Assembly (NCBI GenBank): GCA_964450265.1
Contig: CAYVCY010000069.1
Coordinates: 1-10,818, forward strand
Reading direction: 5' to 3'
Source of the DNA: JAEZJZ01 sp964450265
GTDB taxonomy: Bacteria; Bacillota; UBA994; UBA5500
DNA length: 10,818 nt
Part shown: one piece after another, positions 1 through 6,516 of the stretch
Numbering within the stretch: position 1 is the stretch's first letter
Layout of the letters: the number at the start of each line of letters is the position of its first letter
Made by a program: the position numbers and the translations under genes
Notes under the pieces: model-generated
Seen by the model: the letters and a program-made list of their open reading frames with translations, nothing else
The model's database searches: none
Told to the model about the DNA's origin: nothing

Positions 1-576
1 CCGGTGGCTGCCGTGGCCGGCAGCCATTCCGTGTTGACTCCCCTGCTGGCCCTGATCTTGTTCCATGAGCAGCTGACAGTTTGGCAGTGGGTGGCGGTGG
101 GGATGGCCACTGTCGGCATGGTCCTGATTCAGGTGAAGCAGCCTAGCCAGAGCAAGACGGCCGTTTGGGTTTGGTTCGGCCTGGCGATGCTGGGTGCTCT
201 CGGTTCCAGCGGTGAGACATTGGTGCTCGACCGCGCCGTTAGCCTGCAGAGCGACGGTGCCGCCGGCCTGGTTTGGTCTTATCTATTCAGCTTTGTGATC
301 ACTTCCGTCTGGTTCTTGCGCCGTCGGCAGCGACGCTACACCCGGCCTTTCCTGCTTGGTGCCGCCGATGGCGCAGTCTCGGCAGCCGGGATGATCTTCT
401 TTGCCAAGGCGCTCGCCGCCGGCCCGGTCGGCCTGGTGGCCGCCCTTTCCACCTCAGCGGTGATGTTTCGTGCCTTGGGCGGCCGCCTGTTCTTCGGCGA
501 TCACCTGCCGGGTCTCAGCTGGGTAGGCATGTTGTTAGCCATGGCCGCCTTCGGCCTAGTCAGCTTCTTCTCTTAG
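1..576 (+). CDS. EamA/DMT-family permease, 3' part (5' end outside window)
   Basis: The reading frame is open from base 1, so the gene starts upstream; the GTG at 4 is an internal codon rather than a start. What is visible is the end of a first EamA repeat (SHSVLTPLLALILFHEQLT, then a helix ending in MVLIQVKQ), followed by a polar linker and a complete second repeat of about five hydrophobic helices ending GMLLAMAAFGLVSFFS. The motif of a Pro/Ser-rich helix followed by 'xxEQLT..QW.A' closes the first half of 10-TM drug/metabolite transporters. Members usually export amino acids, metabolites or drugs from the cytoplasm; the substrate cannot be predicted here. No clear terminator separates it from the amidohydrolase 105 bases downstream, so cotranscription is possible. 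The family call is firm, the substrate unknown. Confidence 0.85.
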   Translation, partial: PVAAVAGSHSVLTPLLALILFHEQLTVWQWVAVGMATVGMVLIQVKQPSQSKTAVWVWFGLAMLGALGSSGETLVLDRAVSLQSDGAAGLVWSYLFSFVITSVWFLRRRQRRYTRPFLLGAADGAVSAAGMIFFAKALAAGPVGLVAALSTSAVMFRALGGRLFFGDHLPGLSWVGMLLAMAAFGLVSFFS

Positions 577-666
577 GGAGACGGCGCCCCTTTGTCTTCC
601 TCATTTTTCGGCCGCAGCAGGAAGTAGCCGGGCCTGATGTCGAATGAGATAAGGTAGAACACGATA

Positions 667-684
667 GAGGAGGAATGGTCATTG
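667..684 (+). promoter_or_regulatory. Ribosome binding site selecting a TTG start
   Basis: GAGGAGG at 667-673 lies 8 bases before TTG at 682, ideal spacing. The nearer ATG at 675 is only 1 base from the site and reads ATG-GTC-ATT-GAG-TAG, a 4-codon dead end whose stop at 687-689 overlaps the real gene out of frame. An in-frame stop (TAG 655-657) lies upstream of the TTG, so no earlier in-frame start is available after it. Confidence 0.7.
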
Positions 685-1863
685 AGTAGCTTACTTGAGC
701 GGGCGAAGGCTTTGGCACCTGAGTTTATTGCGTTCCGGAGAGACTTTCACCGCCACCCGGAGACCGGTCTGGAAGAGGTGCGGACGTCCGGCATAGTGGC
801 CGAGTACCTGACCAGCCTAGGTATTGAAGTGGTTCACCCGGTGTTGGAGAAGAGCGGGGTGCTAGGCATCCTGCGGGGGGCCAAGCCGGGCAAGACTATC
901 GCCATCAGGGCAGACATCGATGCCCTTTCGGTTCCTGAACAGAGTGGAGTGGAATACGCATCCACCGTACCCGGCCTGATGCATGCCTGTGGTCACGATG
1001 GCCACACCGCCATTTTGATGGGTGTGGCCAAGCTGCTGTCCGAAGTGAAGGACGAGTTGGCCGGGACGGTCAAGTTTTTCTTCCAGCCGGCAGAGGAAGG
1101 CCCCGGGGGGGCTCTGCCGATGATTGAAGCCGGCGTGATGGAAAATCCCCGCGTGGATGCGGCTCTGGGCCTGCATCTAGGCACCGACCAGCCGACGGGA
1201 CATATCGGCCTGCGCGCCGGTGCCAACAGCGCTGGAACCGATTCCATCGAGATTAGGATTACCGGCAAGGGCGGTCATGGCGCTCATCCTCACAAATCCA
1301 TTGATGCGATCACCGCAGCTGGGCATGTGATCGTCGCTTTGCAGACTATCGCTAGCCGCGAAATTGACCCGCTCGGCTCGGTGGTAGTTACCTTGGGCAC
1401 CATCAACGGTGGATATCGTGGCAATGTGATTGCCGATACAGTGGTAATCACCGGCACCGTGCGCACCTTGGATCCAGAAGTGCGGGCTAGCATGCCGGAG
1501 CGCATCGAACGCATAGTGGGTGGGGTATGCGCCGCCATGCGTACCGAGTTTGAGCTCAACTACAGCAACGGCTATCCGTCGGTGTTCAACGATGTCGAAA
1601 TGACTGACATGCTGGAGAGCGTCGGTCAGCGGGTACTGGGTGCCGACAAGGTGCATCGCATCGCCAATCCGTCCATGGGCGGCGAGGACTTCGCCTATTT
1701 CGCCGAAAAGGTTCCGGCCATCTTCTTCCGCTTGGGGGCTGCCAACGAGGCGAAGGATTGCATCTACCCTGGACACCATCCGAAGTATAACTTCGACGAA
1801 GATGCCATTCCGGTAGGTATGGCAGTGATGGCCGAAGCCGCGTTGGAATATCTGAACAAGTAG
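682..1863 (+). CDS. M20D-family amidohydrolase (N-acyl amino acid / IAA-amino acid hydrolase type)
   Basis: A 393-residue cytoplasmic metallopeptidase-fold enzyme that would hydrolyse an amide bond in an N-acyl or N-aryl amino acid. Metal-site motifs are all present: RADIDAL (76-82), HACGHDGHT (101-109, Cys103 and His105), PAEEG (136-140, Glu138/Glu139), GLHLGT (163-168, His165), and the C-terminal GGEDFAYF (333-340) plus HHPKYNFDED (365-374). The middle segment GKGGHGAHPH (about 195-204) marks the inserted dimerisation/lid domain. The Cys ligand in HACGHD is typical of subfamily M20D (HipO, YxeP, plant ILR1 relatives). Length is normal for the family. The start is TTG with a strong upstream ribosome binding site. 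The upstream permease might move its substrate or product, but only position suggests this. The exact substrate cannot be read from the sequence. Confidence 0.92.
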   Translation: MSSLLERAKALAPEFIAFRRDFHRHPETGLEEVRTSGIVAEYLTSLGIEVVHPVLEKSGVLGILRGAKPGKTIAIRADIDALSVPEQSGVEYASTVPGLMHACGHDGHTAILMGVAKLLSEVKDELAGTVKFFFQPAEEGPGGALPMIEAGVMENPRVDAALGLHLGTDQPTGHIGLRAGANSAGTDSIEIRITGKGGHGAHPHKSIDAITAAGHVIVALQTIASREIDPLGSVVVTLGTINGGYRGNVIADTVVITGTVRTLDPEVRASMPERIERIVGGVCAAMRTEFELNYSNGYPSVFNDVEMTDMLESVGQRVLGADKVHRIANPSMGGEDFAYFAEKVPAIFFRLGAANEAKDCIYPGHHPKYNFDEDAIPVGMAVMAEAALEYLNK

Positions 1864-1916
1864 GTTAACGTCAGCTTCAGCGGCTGGGGATTCTCGCTAT
1901 GCATTTCTGCTCCGTC

Positions 1917-1951
1917 ATGGCCCCCGCGGGAGGGGGTTGTCACGAAGTGAC
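1917..1951. repeat. Pair of adjacent stem-loops in convergent intergenic region
   Basis: Stem 1: CCCCC (1921-1925) pairs with GGGGG (1932-1936), extendable by G-T wobbles to 1917 and 1940. Stem 2: GTCAC (1939-1943), loop GAA, GTGAC (1947-1951). They share a few bases, so they may be alternatives rather than simultaneous. The spacer 1864-2118 shows no credible gene. These hairpins lie 53 bases after the amidohydrolase stop and may help terminate its transcript, but no T-tract follows. Confidence 0.45.
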
Positions 1952-1962
1952 TGGAGGAATAA

Positions 1963-1985
1963 GGGGCTGTCAGTGTGACAGCCCC
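1963..1985. terminator. Hairpin between convergent genes, probable terminator
   Basis: A perfect 10-bp stem: GGGGCTGTCA (1963-1972), 3-base loop GTG, TGACAGCCCC (1976-1985). On the minus strand it is followed by TTATTCC, a short T-rich tail suitable for ending the DUF1287 operon. On the plus strand the tail is CTAAAC, so it works poorly there as an intrinsic terminator, though it may still stabilise the 3' end of the amidohydrolase mRNA. Confidence 0.6.
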
Positions 1986-2010
1986 CTAAACATTTGAACC
2001 GCGTGTAATC

Positions 2011-2036
2011 GGTGCAAGCGGATGGTTGCTTGCGCC
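2011..2036. repeat. 9-bp stem-loop adjacent to dispersed element
   Basis: GGTGCAAGC (2011-2019) pairs with GCTTGCGCC (2028-2036) with one T-G wobble and an 8-base loop. It abuts the dispersed element at 2037-2090 and, read on the minus strand, would be the next structure after it. The second copy of the element has no equivalent stem here, only a partly similar GCTGGTGCCGAT string. Confidence 0.45.
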
Positions 2037-2090
2037 ACAATCAATAAGGCGATCTTTCAGCAGAAAGAATGGCTATTGCCCGCAACATCT
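2037..2090 (-). repeat. Dispersed ~55-bp element, copy A
   Basis: Read on the minus strand, this segment matches 9682-9736 on the plus strand: 47 of 55 aligned columns identical by eye, one 1-base gap. The longest exact block is 22 bases (2073 down to 2052, matching 9699-9720), flanked by a shared GGGCAAT and a shared GATTGT. It holds an internal hairpin, TCTTTC / loop / GAAAGA. It begins 28 bases downstream of the stop of the DUF1287 gene, in that gene's sense direction. No protein is encoded. Function unknown. Confidence 0.75.
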
Positions 2091-2118
2091 TGGATACTGT
2101 TAGGTACTAATGCCACAA

Positions 2119-2850
2119 CTATCTAAACGACATCAGGCACGATTCCTTCAGCCGGCTGGTATCGAACCTAAAGTGACCGCTGATTTGGTCGCCTCCTCTG
2201 GTCAGCGCATCCTCTTCCCGCATCGGCTGGCCGGAGTTATGAATGAGATACGTGATTCCATCACGGTTACGTCGGTCGGAAATGATCCCGATATGCTTCG
2301 TTCCGAAGGTGACGATGTCCCCCGGCTGCCATTGGTCAATTTCGGTTGGGTCTAAAGTCAGGGACTGGGCATATCGCTCAAAGAATATCTTCAGATTGGT
2401 CACCCGGCGAAAGTCTATGTTCGGATCGGGAACCTGGTCCAGCCCCGGATACAGCTCTGGGCAGGCCGCAATATCCCGATCGACCATGTCTTTTAGGCTA
2501 TAGCCGGCGTTACGAAAAGCTCTCCAAATCACATCCGTGCAGACGCCGATTTTGTCGGGCGGATAACCCCCCGCGTGATAAGACCCATCGTAGCGAGGCC
2601 GCTTTCTCGCATCCTCCCGCGCCCCCAGCAAGATATCTGTGTAGTCGTCGACCCCGTTGCCGTTGAAATCGACGGGACTCCTTACCGTCTCGATGCCGAA
2701 ATGGGAAGCGGTGTAATAACGCTTCGGGATCAGGTTCCAATAATCAGCCATATAGATGATCGCTCCGATCAAGCCTACCAGAATCACCAGGCAACCAGCC
2801 CTGAACGCTCTCTTGCCCCTGGTAGGCGCTCTCTTGCTCCGTCGCTTCAT
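2119..2850 (-). CDS. Membrane-anchored DUF1287 domain protein (NlpC/P60-like fold)
   Basis: 243 residues. A basic N-terminus (MKRRSKR) and one hydrophobic segment (about 19-35) predict an uncleaved signal anchor, putting the rest outside the cytoplasm. The domain carries GVCTDV (Cys104), WQPGDIVTF (174-182), HIGIISD (His186) and YLIHNSG (His204), the Cys/His arrangement expected of the papain-like NlpC/P60 superfamily to which DUF1287 is assigned. Just after the anchor, residues 61-72 (DFNGNGVDDYTD) look like an EF-hand/dockerin-type calcium loop with Asp61, Asn63, Asn65, Asp69 and Asp72 as ligand candidates. Its ATG overlaps the upstream gene's TGA (ATGA, 2847-2850) with AGGAG inside that gene, so translation is probably coupled. 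Substrate unknown; a cell-wall peptide or amide is a guess. Confidence 0.88.
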   Translation of the reverse strand: MKRRSKRAPTRGKRAFRAGCLVILVGLIGAIIYMADYWNLIPKRYYTASHFGIETVRSPVDFNGNGVDDYTDILLGAREDARKRPRYDGSYHAGGYPPDKIGVCTDVIWRAFRNAGYSLKDMVDRDIAACPELYPGLDQVPDPNIDFRRVTNLKIFFERYAQSLTLDPTEIDQWQPGDIVTFGTKHIGIISDRRNRDGITYLIHNSGQPMREEDALTRGGDQISGHFRFDTSRLKESCLMSFR

Positions 2851-3167
2851 CTATCTTGCTCCTCGCTTGCGTCATCCGCTCCTGTCCATAGATAGCGGTC
2901 CATCTGCACCCGACCATCGGCGGTGAAGCTGACGCCCTCAGCCGCCAGCCGCCATCGCTGCTCTGGGAAGACATGCTCTGGTGCCAGCTGGCCGTCCTGT
3001 TTCACCACCCGGTGACAGGGCAGCCCAGGCGGTGCCTGGTGCATGGCCCAACCCACCATGCGCGCCCCCCGCGGACGGCCCAGCATCATCGCCAGCTGCC
3101 CATAGCTAACCACCTGGCCAGCCGGAATCTCAGCCACCAGCTGATATATCTCCTGGAAGAAACCCAT
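2847..3167 (-). CDS. Alkyltransferase-like protein (MGMT DNA-binding domain family)
   Basis: About 106 residues, consisting only of the C-terminal DNA-binding domain of O6-methylguanine-DNA methyltransferase. Motifs, numbered from the ATG at 3176: VSYGQLA (23-29, Tyr25 for phosphate rotation), GARMVGWAM (37-45, Arg39 as the base-flipping arginine) and PCHRV (53-57, Cys54). Short alkyltransferase-like proteins usually have Trp where MGMT has the reactive Cys; this one keeps Cys but lacks the N-terminal domain. It should bind O6-alkylguanine lesions; whether it transfers the alkyl group is open. The start is a choice: AAGGAG (3184 to 3179) is only 2 bases from ATG 3176 but 11 from ATG 3167, and MGFFQEIYQLV fits family N-termini better, so 3167 is preferred. 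First gene of a two-gene operon. Confidence 0.88.
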   Translation of the reverse strand: MGFFQEIYQLVAEIPAGQVVSYGQLAMMLGRPRGARMVGWAMHQAPPGLPCHRVVKQDGQLAPEHVFPEQRWRLAAEGVSFTADGRVQMDRYLWTGADDASEEQDR

Positions 3168-3264
3168 CTTTGCCATTGCTCCTTCTCATGTACATGCCGA
3201 TAGTCGCTAAAGCAACAATCGCTTCATTGCCCGCAGCCCCAAAAGGTGTTGCTAGTTGTCTCTC

Positions 3265-3293
3265 CATATAGATTCGCTGCTGCCCGTTGTCAT
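3265..3293 (-). promoter_or_regulatory. Candidate promoter for the minus-strand operon
   Basis: On the minus strand, ATGACA (3293 to 3288; 5 of 6 to TTGACA) is followed after exactly 17 bases by TATATG (3270 to 3265; 4 of 6 to TATAAT). It would give an untranslated leader of roughly 80-90 bases before the alkyltransferase-like gene. Plausible by spacing and position only. Confidence 0.4.
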
Positions 3294-3364
3294 CCTGCTT
3301 GCAGAAATCCCGAGCGGCCTGCCTACTGACCTACTCCGGTGTATCCAACTCGCGCCGGCTGCTG

Positions 3365-3373
3365 TGCTATAAT
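3365..3373 (+). promoter_or_regulatory. Extended -10 promoter for the M48 protease gene
   Basis: A perfect TATAAT (3368-3373) preceded by TGC (3365-3367) forms an extended -10. No good -35 lies 16-18 bases upstream, consistent with extended -10 promoters. The start codon is about 75 bases downstream. The leader contains the palindrome TTGATCAA (3414-3421) inside a larger CTTG...CAAG (3409-3422), which could be an operator or a weak hairpin. The rest of the divergent spacer 3177-3447 shows no gene. Confidence 0.6.
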
Positions 3374-3447
3374 TCTCTCAGTGACTATCGTTCGCCATAG
3401 CGGAGCCACTTGTTTGATCAAGCAATTCCGAGCAATAGAGGTGTAGT

Positions 3448-5100
3448 ATGCGCAAGGTGTTTGGCATGATTTTGCTGCTGACAGTGCTGATCTGCTCCAA
3501 TTATTCTATCCCTCAGGCGTTAGCGACCGAAGGGGCTGAGGTGGAGCTGATTATAGATTACATTTATCGCCATCAGGTGACTGTGATCATCCCCGAGGGA
3601 GTCTCCCCCGAGCCTTTGGCCGACTTTCTGAGCGAGATCACCGCTTCGCCGCTCTATTTGGAGGGCGACTGGTCGGAAGGAGACGGGACGCACGTCTGGC
3701 TATACAGTGCTCCCCAATTAACCCCAGGGATAGGGCCCCGAAAAGCGGTGCTTTGGGATACTACCGAGTTGGCTGATACCGCGGCCCGCTTGGGCCTGAC
3801 CGCCGGGACCAGTCTGTTCCTCGTAGTCAACCAGCCCCAGGGCATGCTCAGCTATGATGTATACGTCAACGACGAAGGATATGAGCTGTTTCCGGTGGCA
3901 GCTGATGAACACGAAGTCTGGTGGGGATTTGGTCTGCAGCCGGGGGGTGTTGCGCCCAAGCTTAGCGTCCTGATCTGGCTGAAACCCCTGCTGAATTGGC
4001 TCACGCTATCTCCGTTCTGGATTCCACTGCTGGGTGCATCAGCCTTGTGGATGCTAGCCCCCAGGATGTGTTATCTTCGGTTTCGCCGAGCACACCTGAT
4101 CGTCTCTTGGCTTGTTCTAGGGGTAATGCTGCTGACGGTCAATCTGATGCAGTGGCAAGCGGTGCTCAGTCTATTGCTGGGCAGTCCGAGCGGCTTCCGG
4201 GGGCAGCTCAGTTTTCTCCTGGTTACCGCGATCAGCTTTGTATGGGTCTCCTTCTGGATCAGGATGCCGATGCATCATCGGCAGGCAAGACAGCGCGGCC
4301 AACGCTGGACTATCGGGCGCTACTGGCAGGACAATTGGCGCTTGCTGGTTGGCTTTCTACTGCTGCTTGCTGCCACGACCCTCTGGTTTGGTTTAGTGGA
4401 TCTGCTCTATCGCCACGGCCTCGCCATTGCTTTGTTCGGCGGGTTGCTGGCCCTGTCGTTGATGTTCTGGTTGGCGGCGGAGTTTGCACCATATATTCGG
4501 TACGGACGACAGCCATGGCGGGAACCACAGCTAGATGGGTTGTTGGGCCTGTTGTCCGAGCGCTTGCAGCTGCCATCCCCACCGCTGTATTCAGTGCCAT
4601 CCTCCCTTGTTTGGCAGGCTAACGCCTTCGCCAGTGGCATGCTATTTCCCCGCGTCCATGTGACGCAGATGTTGTGGCACACCCTGGCTCCTAGGGAGAG
4701 GCAGTTTATCTTGGCCCACGAGCTGGCCCATATCCGCCGGCGGGACCCTTGGCGCTTGTTCGCTCTCTATGCGCTGCCTGCCTGGCTAGCGGCCAGCGGT
4801 CTGATACTGCTGGAGGCGGTGGCGGCCGACTGGGCGCTAATGGTGGCAGTGGTTTTACTTCTGGTTGCGGCTCTATTCGTCTTGCTGGTTGCCCTGCCCG
4901 AACGACGCAAGTCTGAACTAGCTGCCGATTCGCTGGCAGTGCAGGCAACCGGCGACCCGGCGGCGGCCGCCAGCGCCCTGCATCGGGTGCAGCGGGTCAG
5001 CCAGGGCGGATTGATTCGGCGACTGCTGCGGACCCACCCCACGCTGGAAACCAGGCTAGAAGCGCTCGTTAGCGCGCAGTTGCATCAGGAAGATGATTGA
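3448..5100 (+). CDS. Membrane M48-family zinc metalloprotease with extracytoplasmic N-terminal domain
   Basis: 550 residues. Signal peptide 1-26 (hydrophobic 6-17, likely cut after AlA26). Residues 27-170 form a soluble, presumably external domain I do not recognise. Several membrane helices follow (about 182-204, 216-234, 254-271, 299-317, 325-345). The protease domain carries HELAH (424-428) as the zinc-binding HExxH, then two hydrophobic segments (about 437-457, 463-484), then SELAAD (489-494) with Glu490 as probable third zinc ligand. Two helices between HExxH and the glutamate are the HtpX layout. The protein is far longer than HtpX (about 290), owing to the N-terminal domain and extra helices. 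GAGGTG lies 4 bases before ATG. Glycerate kinase follows after 39 bases, probably in the same operon. Likely role: degradation or processing of membrane proteins; target unknown. Confidence 0.85.
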   Translation: MRKVFGMILLLTVLICSNYSIPQALATEGAEVELIIDYIYRHQVTVIIPEGVSPEPLADFLSEITASPLYLEGDWSEGDGTHVWLYSAPQLTPGIGPRKAVLWDTTELADTAARLGLTAGTSLFLVVNQPQGMLSYDVYVNDEGYELFPVAADEHEVWWGFGLQPGGVAPKLSVLIWLKPLLNWLTLSPFWIPLLGASALWMLAPRMCYLRFRRAHLIVSWLVLGVMLLTVNLMQWQAVLSLLLGSPSGFRGQLSFLLVTAISFVWVSFWIRMPMHHRQARQRGQRWTIGRYWQDNWRLLVGFLLLLAATTLWFGLVDLLYRHGLAIALFGGLLALSLMFWLAAEFAPYIRYGRQPWREPQLDGLLGLLSERLQLPSPPLYSVPSSLVWQANAFASGMLFPRVHVTQMLWHTLAPRERQFILAHELAHIRRRDPWRLFALYALPAWLAASGLILLEAVAADWALMVAVVLLLVAALFVLLVALPERRKSELAADSLAVQATGDPAAAASALHRVQRVSQGGLIRRLLRTHPTLETRLEALVSAQLHQEDD

Positions 5101-5139
5101 GACCCCGTACCCTATAAGACAAGTCCAGGAGGTGACAGA

Positions 5140-6279
5140 ATGATGCGCATCTTGGTCGCACCTGATTCCTTTAAAGGCAGCCTGACAGCGCCCCAGGTGG
5201 CCGAGGCCATCGCTCGGGGTGTGGATCAGGTCTGCCCCGAGTGCCAGATCAGGCGGCTGCCGATTGCAGATGGGGGAGAAGGCACGCTGTCGGCTTTGCT
5301 GGCCGGTACCGGAGGTCGCTCGTTGCCGCTAACCGTGCGTGGTCCCTTAGGTGACAACGTCACCGCTGACCTGGGCACCCTACCGACAGGCATAGCTGTG
5401 GTGGAGATGGCTCAAGCCTCCGGAATCACCTTGATTCCGCCCGAGCGGCGCAATCCCCTGCTCGCTTCCAGCTACGGCACCGGGCAGCTGATCAAGGAGG
5501 CGCTGGAACAGGGCTGCCGGGAGATCATCGTCACTATCGGTGGCAGCGCCACCGTCGATGGCGGCCTAGGAATGCTGGCCGCGCTAGGTGCCCGTTTCAC
5601 GGATGCAACCGGCAAAGAGCTGCCACCTATCGGTCGAAGCCTACCTGCTGTTGCGCGCATAGACCTGACCCACTGGGATGCCAGGCTTGACGATGTTATC
5701 CTGCGCATCGCTAGCGACGTTACCAATCCTCTTTGTGGACACAGCGGCGCTGCCGCTGTGTTCGGCCCTCAAAAGGGTGCCGACCCAGCGATGGTCGAGT
5801 TCCTCGACGCCGGCCTGCGCCACTTTGCGGCCATCACCTTGCAGGCCACCGGGATGGACGTGCTCAATTTGCCAGGTGCAGGGGCTGCCGGAGGGGTGGG
5901 GGCTGCCTTGATGGCTTATCTGCGCGGCCAGATGCAGTCCGGAGTGCAGGTGGTGTTGGACACCCTTCAGGTGGATCGCTTACTTCCTGATTGCGATCTG
6001 ATCATCACCGGAGAGGGCAGAATGGACGGCCAGACGACGCAGGGGAAAGCCCCGGTCGGAATAGCACAGCGCGGGCTAGTCCATGGCTGCCGTACCATTG
6101 CCCTGGTGGGGAGCATCGCCCCAGGCTACGAGGCAGTCTATGAACGCGGCATTGAAGCGGTCTTCCCGATCGTCAATCGGCCGATGACTCTTGCAGAAGC
6201 GATGGAACAGGCGGAGGAGTTGCTGCAGGATACAGCCGCCAGGGTGACGCACGCGCTGATGCGGTTTTGGTCGCCCTAA
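5140..6279 (+). CDS. glxK: Glycerate kinase (GarK/GlxK family)
   Basis: 379 residues, the normal family length, cytoplasmic. It phosphorylates D-glycerate with ATP; this family mostly gives 2-phosphoglycerate, feeding lower glycolysis. Diagnostic motifs in order: APDSFKGSLTA (7-17), ADGGEGT (43-49), GGSATVDGG (134-142), SDVTNPLCG (192-200), GAAGGVGAAL (248-257) and TGEGRMDGQT (290-299). A near-consensus AGGAGGTGA (5127-5135) precedes two adjacent ATGs (5140 and 5143); the first is taken, the second is equally usable. It starts 39 bases after the M48 gene with no terminator between, so it probably shares that transcript. No functional link between the two is evident. No intrinsic terminator is seen after it; the TGTCATTC repeat array starts 4 bases past the stop. 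Confidence 0.95.
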   Translation: MMRILVAPDSFKGSLTAPQVAEAIARGVDQVCPECQIRRLPIADGGEGTLSALLAGTGGRSLPLTVRGPLGDNVTADLGTLPTGIAVVEMAQASGITLIPPERRNPLLASSYGTGQLIKEALEQGCREIIVTIGGSATVDGGLGMLAALGARFTDATGKELPPIGRSLPAVARIDLTHWDARLDDVILRIASDVTNPLCGHSGAAAVFGPQKGADPAMVEFLDAGLRHFAAITLQATGMDVLNLPGAGAAGGVGAALMAYLRGQMQSGVQVVLDTLQVDRLLPDCDLIITGEGRMDGQTTQGKAPVGIAQRGLVHGCRTIALVGSIAPGYEAVYERGIEAVFPIVNRPMTLAEAMEQAEELLQDTAARVTHALMRFWSP

Positions 6280-6282
6280 TCC

Positions 6283-6338
6283 TGCCATTCCGAACGCACC
6301 CCCTCTCTCTCATTCAGACGGTACCCCCTCTGTCATTC
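6283..6338 (+). repeat. Left part of degenerate TGTCATTC tandem array
   Basis: Three degenerate units begin at 6283 (TGCCATTC), 6308 (TCTCATTC) and 6331 (TGTCATTC), spaced 25 and 23 bases, each of the two complete ones ending in a CCCCCTC run. The last unit runs straight into the run of Ns. Confidence 0.75.
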
Positions 6339-6438
6339 NNNNNNNNNNNNNNNNNNNNNNNNNNNNNNNNNNNNNNNNNNNNNNNNNNNNNNNNNNNNNN
6401 NNNNNNNNNNNNNNNNNNNNNNNNNNNNNNNNNNNNNN
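6339..6438. other. Assembly gap of exactly 100 Ns
   Basis: A run of 100 Ns, the conventional placeholder for a gap of unknown length. It is flanked on both sides by the same 8-mer TGTCATTC (6331-6338 and 6439-6446), so the assembly most likely broke inside the repeat array. The true length and content are unknown. Confidence 0.97.
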
Positions 6439-6516
6439 TGTCATTCCCGGCGACGCCCCCCTGTCATTCCGAGTGCCAGCGAGGAATCTAGACCCTTCGC
6501 GGGGCTCGGGATGACT
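6439..6516 (+). repeat. Right part of TGTCATTC array ending in a hairpin-forming unit
   Basis: Units begin at 6439 and 6462 (spacing 23). The last is longer: GTCATTCCGAG (6463-6473) is matched by its near-inverse CTCGGGATGAC (6505-6515), 11 bp with a single T-G wobble, with CCC TTCGC GGG nested inside (6493-6503). This resembles widespread REP-like intergenic elements of the TGTCATTCCGAG type that occur in many bacterial genomes (recalled, not searched). Confidence 0.75.

Noticed and set aside
2110..2355. Plus-strand open frame overlapping the DUF1287 gene
   Set aside because: It is antisense to a gene with clear family motifs, has no ribosome binding site, and its translation resembles nothing known.
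3198..3390. Inverted GACTATCG octamers in both divergent leaders (3198-3205 minus, 3383-3390 plus) as a shared operator
   Set aside because: An inverted 8-base match is expected by chance about this often in a 250-base region, and no further symmetry supports it.
3996..4622. 208-codon open frame within the M48 gene in another frame
   Set aside because: It lies wholly inside the M48 gene, lacks a ribosome binding site, and its translation shows no recognisable features.
6283..6516. CRISPR array
   Set aside because: The units are degenerate, spaced only 23-25 bases, have no unique spacers of regular length, and no cas genes are in view.
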